A stretch of DNA of 64,000 nucleotides from Serripes groenlandicus (taxonomy: Eukaryota > Mollusca > Bivalvia > Cardiida > Cardiidae): positions 34,327,677 through 34,391,676 of the forward strand of contig JASEVX010000007.1 in the NCBI GenBank assembly GCA_031761405.1. Reading direction: 5' to 3'. Under the pieces are notes generated by a model. It saw only the letters and a program-made list of their open reading frames with translations, was not told the DNA's origin and did no database searches. Position numbers and translations under genes: made by a program. This document shows positions 62,471 to 64,000 of this stretch, piece after piece. The stretch's first letter is position 1; every line of letters starts with the position of its first letter.

Positions 62471-62700
62471 GTAAATGCTTTCCTACATACAACACATTTG
62501 CAGCAGTTGACTTTGAAAATATCTAGGCAATTAAGTGTAGTGTCTCCATAAATGAAAGTATTATCATTGAATAGAGTTGAAAAAAGTGTGGCAAAAGGAG
62601 AAATGGATTGTTATGAGCTATTTCTTCTTTTGCCAGAATGTTTTAAAAAAGAGTCTACTGTAGATGCGTCAGAAGGCGTCTACAAGTGGTAAAGGGTTAA
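62471..62700 (-). mobile_element. MITE A, full-length, diverged
   Basis: 230 bp. GTAAATGCTTTCCTACATAC at left and GTGGTAAAGGGTTAA at right. The hairpin is AATGGATTGTTATGAGCTATT. Confidence 0.75.
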
Positions 62701-62913
62701 TTAAATTAATGACATTGTGTTTAGTGAAACGGTTTAGTTGTCGTTAAGCAATAAACACTTGATCACATTGTTTAATGATAACAGCCGGTAAAATACCCTT
62801 TTGGAAACAATGGTTACAATACTAGATCACGCTATGATTTGTTTTAATTTTATCTTTCGATCTTAAAAATGTAAATTTCAAATGAGAATTGATTGGTTGA
62901 TATTGTATCGTTG

Positions 62914-63065
62914 TTTAACCACTCTTTCCCACATACAACAAATCTGCAGCAGACGACTTTGAAAACATGTAGGGAGAAATTATTGAATAAACTTGAAAAC
63001 AATGTGGCAATGGGAAAATTGCTCTTTTTGATGCTAAAATTAATTGTATTTTACACTTTTCAAGA
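62914..63065 (-). mobile_element. MITE A, right side lost
   Basis: TTAACCACTCTTTCCCACAT (an extra CACT in the end), CTGCAGCAGACGACTTTG and AACAATGTGGCAATGGG. It fades after GCTCTTTTTGATGC. Confidence 0.68.
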
Positions 63066-64000
63066 ACACTTCTAACATCGGTTTTCGTAGATATGTTTGT
63101 GTCTGAGTTTAATTCTGTAAAACTAAGTCAATATAATAAAAGACTCTAACTTTGAATTAGAGTCAACTTCTAGATTGTTTAATATCGAATGACTTTAAAA
63201 ATGGAACTATGATCCAAATTTAGCTTACGATTACCTATATTTAGAAATGATACGTCATTCAAGTTGTAAATGAGCCCCCTCGGAGAAAAGGGATCTGTTA
63301 TAGTTAATGCCACAACGGGATGCTCGGGCGAGATTCATTACATAGATGAACAGTTAGAGCAGACACGACTACACCCTGCTCCAACTACCTCGTTTTGAAA
63401 GGTCATATAAGTATCTTCTAATCAAACAAATGAAAAGGAGATCCACTACATTCACTTGTATGTGATGTAAAAGCGGCGGAGCAATACGTGTCCCCTTTTT
63501 GTCCTATCGCGGTCCAGATGTTTTGTTTCTGTTTAAAAACAATAGAATAGTGATTTGGAGTGAATCAAGTCATACAAAACCGACCATCGGGACTTTGAGA
63601 CCAGTGAAGATCCAGATATGTCTGTGCATCTGAACAGTATGATCAGGATCTTTCCCCCGTTCGCCATATACATGTAATAATCTAAGCATAATGGAAGCTT
63701 CTGTGAGATAGCTATGTTCACAGACCGACTAAATTAGACAATACTTTGATCGGCACCACCAACAATCTAACACGTTGACGCTGACGTTGCCATGGTAATC
63801 CAGTCGAAAATGCACCGTCGGATGCTTCAAAAATGGATGGTGAAATCGAGCCGAATGAATTTCTTTTTACAATCTTATATGAAGTCAAAACCATTCTCCA
63901 AATGATGTCGGACTAGAAGTCGAAAAGAGAAGACCCCGATCAGTCTGCGAGAGTGGCGCATACTGCTCTGGGTTTTCAAATTCCCAACTGTTACTCTTCT
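63066..64000. other. No gene recognised
   Basis: A small hairpin, GACTCTAA and TTAGAGTC, lies at 63143-63165. GACCAGTGAAGATCCAGATA near 63599 matches a similar word at 33.8 kb and may be another palindromic dispersed repeat. The minus-strand ORF 63533-63721 overlaps that word and has no known motif. Confidence 0.4.

Overview
This window looks like gene-poor, repeat-dense DNA of an animal, most likely a bivalve mollusc. That placement is an inference. The sequence is AT-rich with no long ORFs, and it carries tRNA-headed SINEs with (CAAT)n-type tails, a non-LTR retrotransposon tail, and palindromic dispersed repeats of a kind I associate with bivalve genomes. There is no bacterial-style gene organisation. 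I found no complete protein-coding gene. The only coding sequence I can support is the C-terminal part of a dead non-LTR retrotransposon (41.3-42.0 kb) and a weaker relic of another (16.4-17.0 kb). Two short ORFs (18.5-18.7 kb and 49.4-49.7 kb, both minus strand) look more protein-like than their surroundings and could be single exons. I cannot assign either to a family.

The dominant component is one short non-autonomous element, called here MITE A. It is about 230 bp, with ends reading TTAA-CCCTTTCCC and GGGAAAGGG-TTAA, arms containing CTGCAGCAGACGAC, and a central hairpin (GAAATTGCTC...GAGCAATTTC). I count by eye roughly 60 copies or fragments along the whole window, in both orientations. 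They range from near-identical (3.1, 6.0, 19.2, 40.0, 58.6 kb) to very decayed. Two copies sit inside older copies with TTAA on both sides, which supports TTAA-specific insertion of the piggyBac type. A second TTAA element (E, 58.3 kb) and a third family (D; 7.2, 46.8, 51.2 kb) share the layout of terminal repeats plus a central hairpin.

Other dispersed families are: C, a palindromic element of about 270 bp with GAGCCGTTCCACGAG-type ends, plus a longer form with CAGGGGCGTAGC ends; tRNA-derived SINE types F, G and H; a bivalve-type dispersed repeat M at 12.0-12.6 kb; and several foldback elements (0.6, 1.0, 4.9, 13.5, 35.0, 36.3 kb).

Tandem arrays are frequent, and several were born from mobile elements. 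The 49-bp array at 27.6-28.7 kb is an amplified MITE A end. The 56-bp array at 47.8-48.3 kb carries a SINE F head. The 151-bp array at 23.2-23.9 kb spans a SINE/MITE junction. A minisatellite at 40.8-42.7 kb was split by the retrotransposon insertion, with a 9-bp target duplication. A 200-base run of N lies at 54840-55039, next to a MITE A copy.

The most interesting material is the recent MITE A expansion, its conversion into satellite DNA, and the near-identical central hairpin shared by families with unrelated ends. Nothing here amounts to a multi-gene system. All family assignments and copy counts were made by eye and need a repeat-library search.
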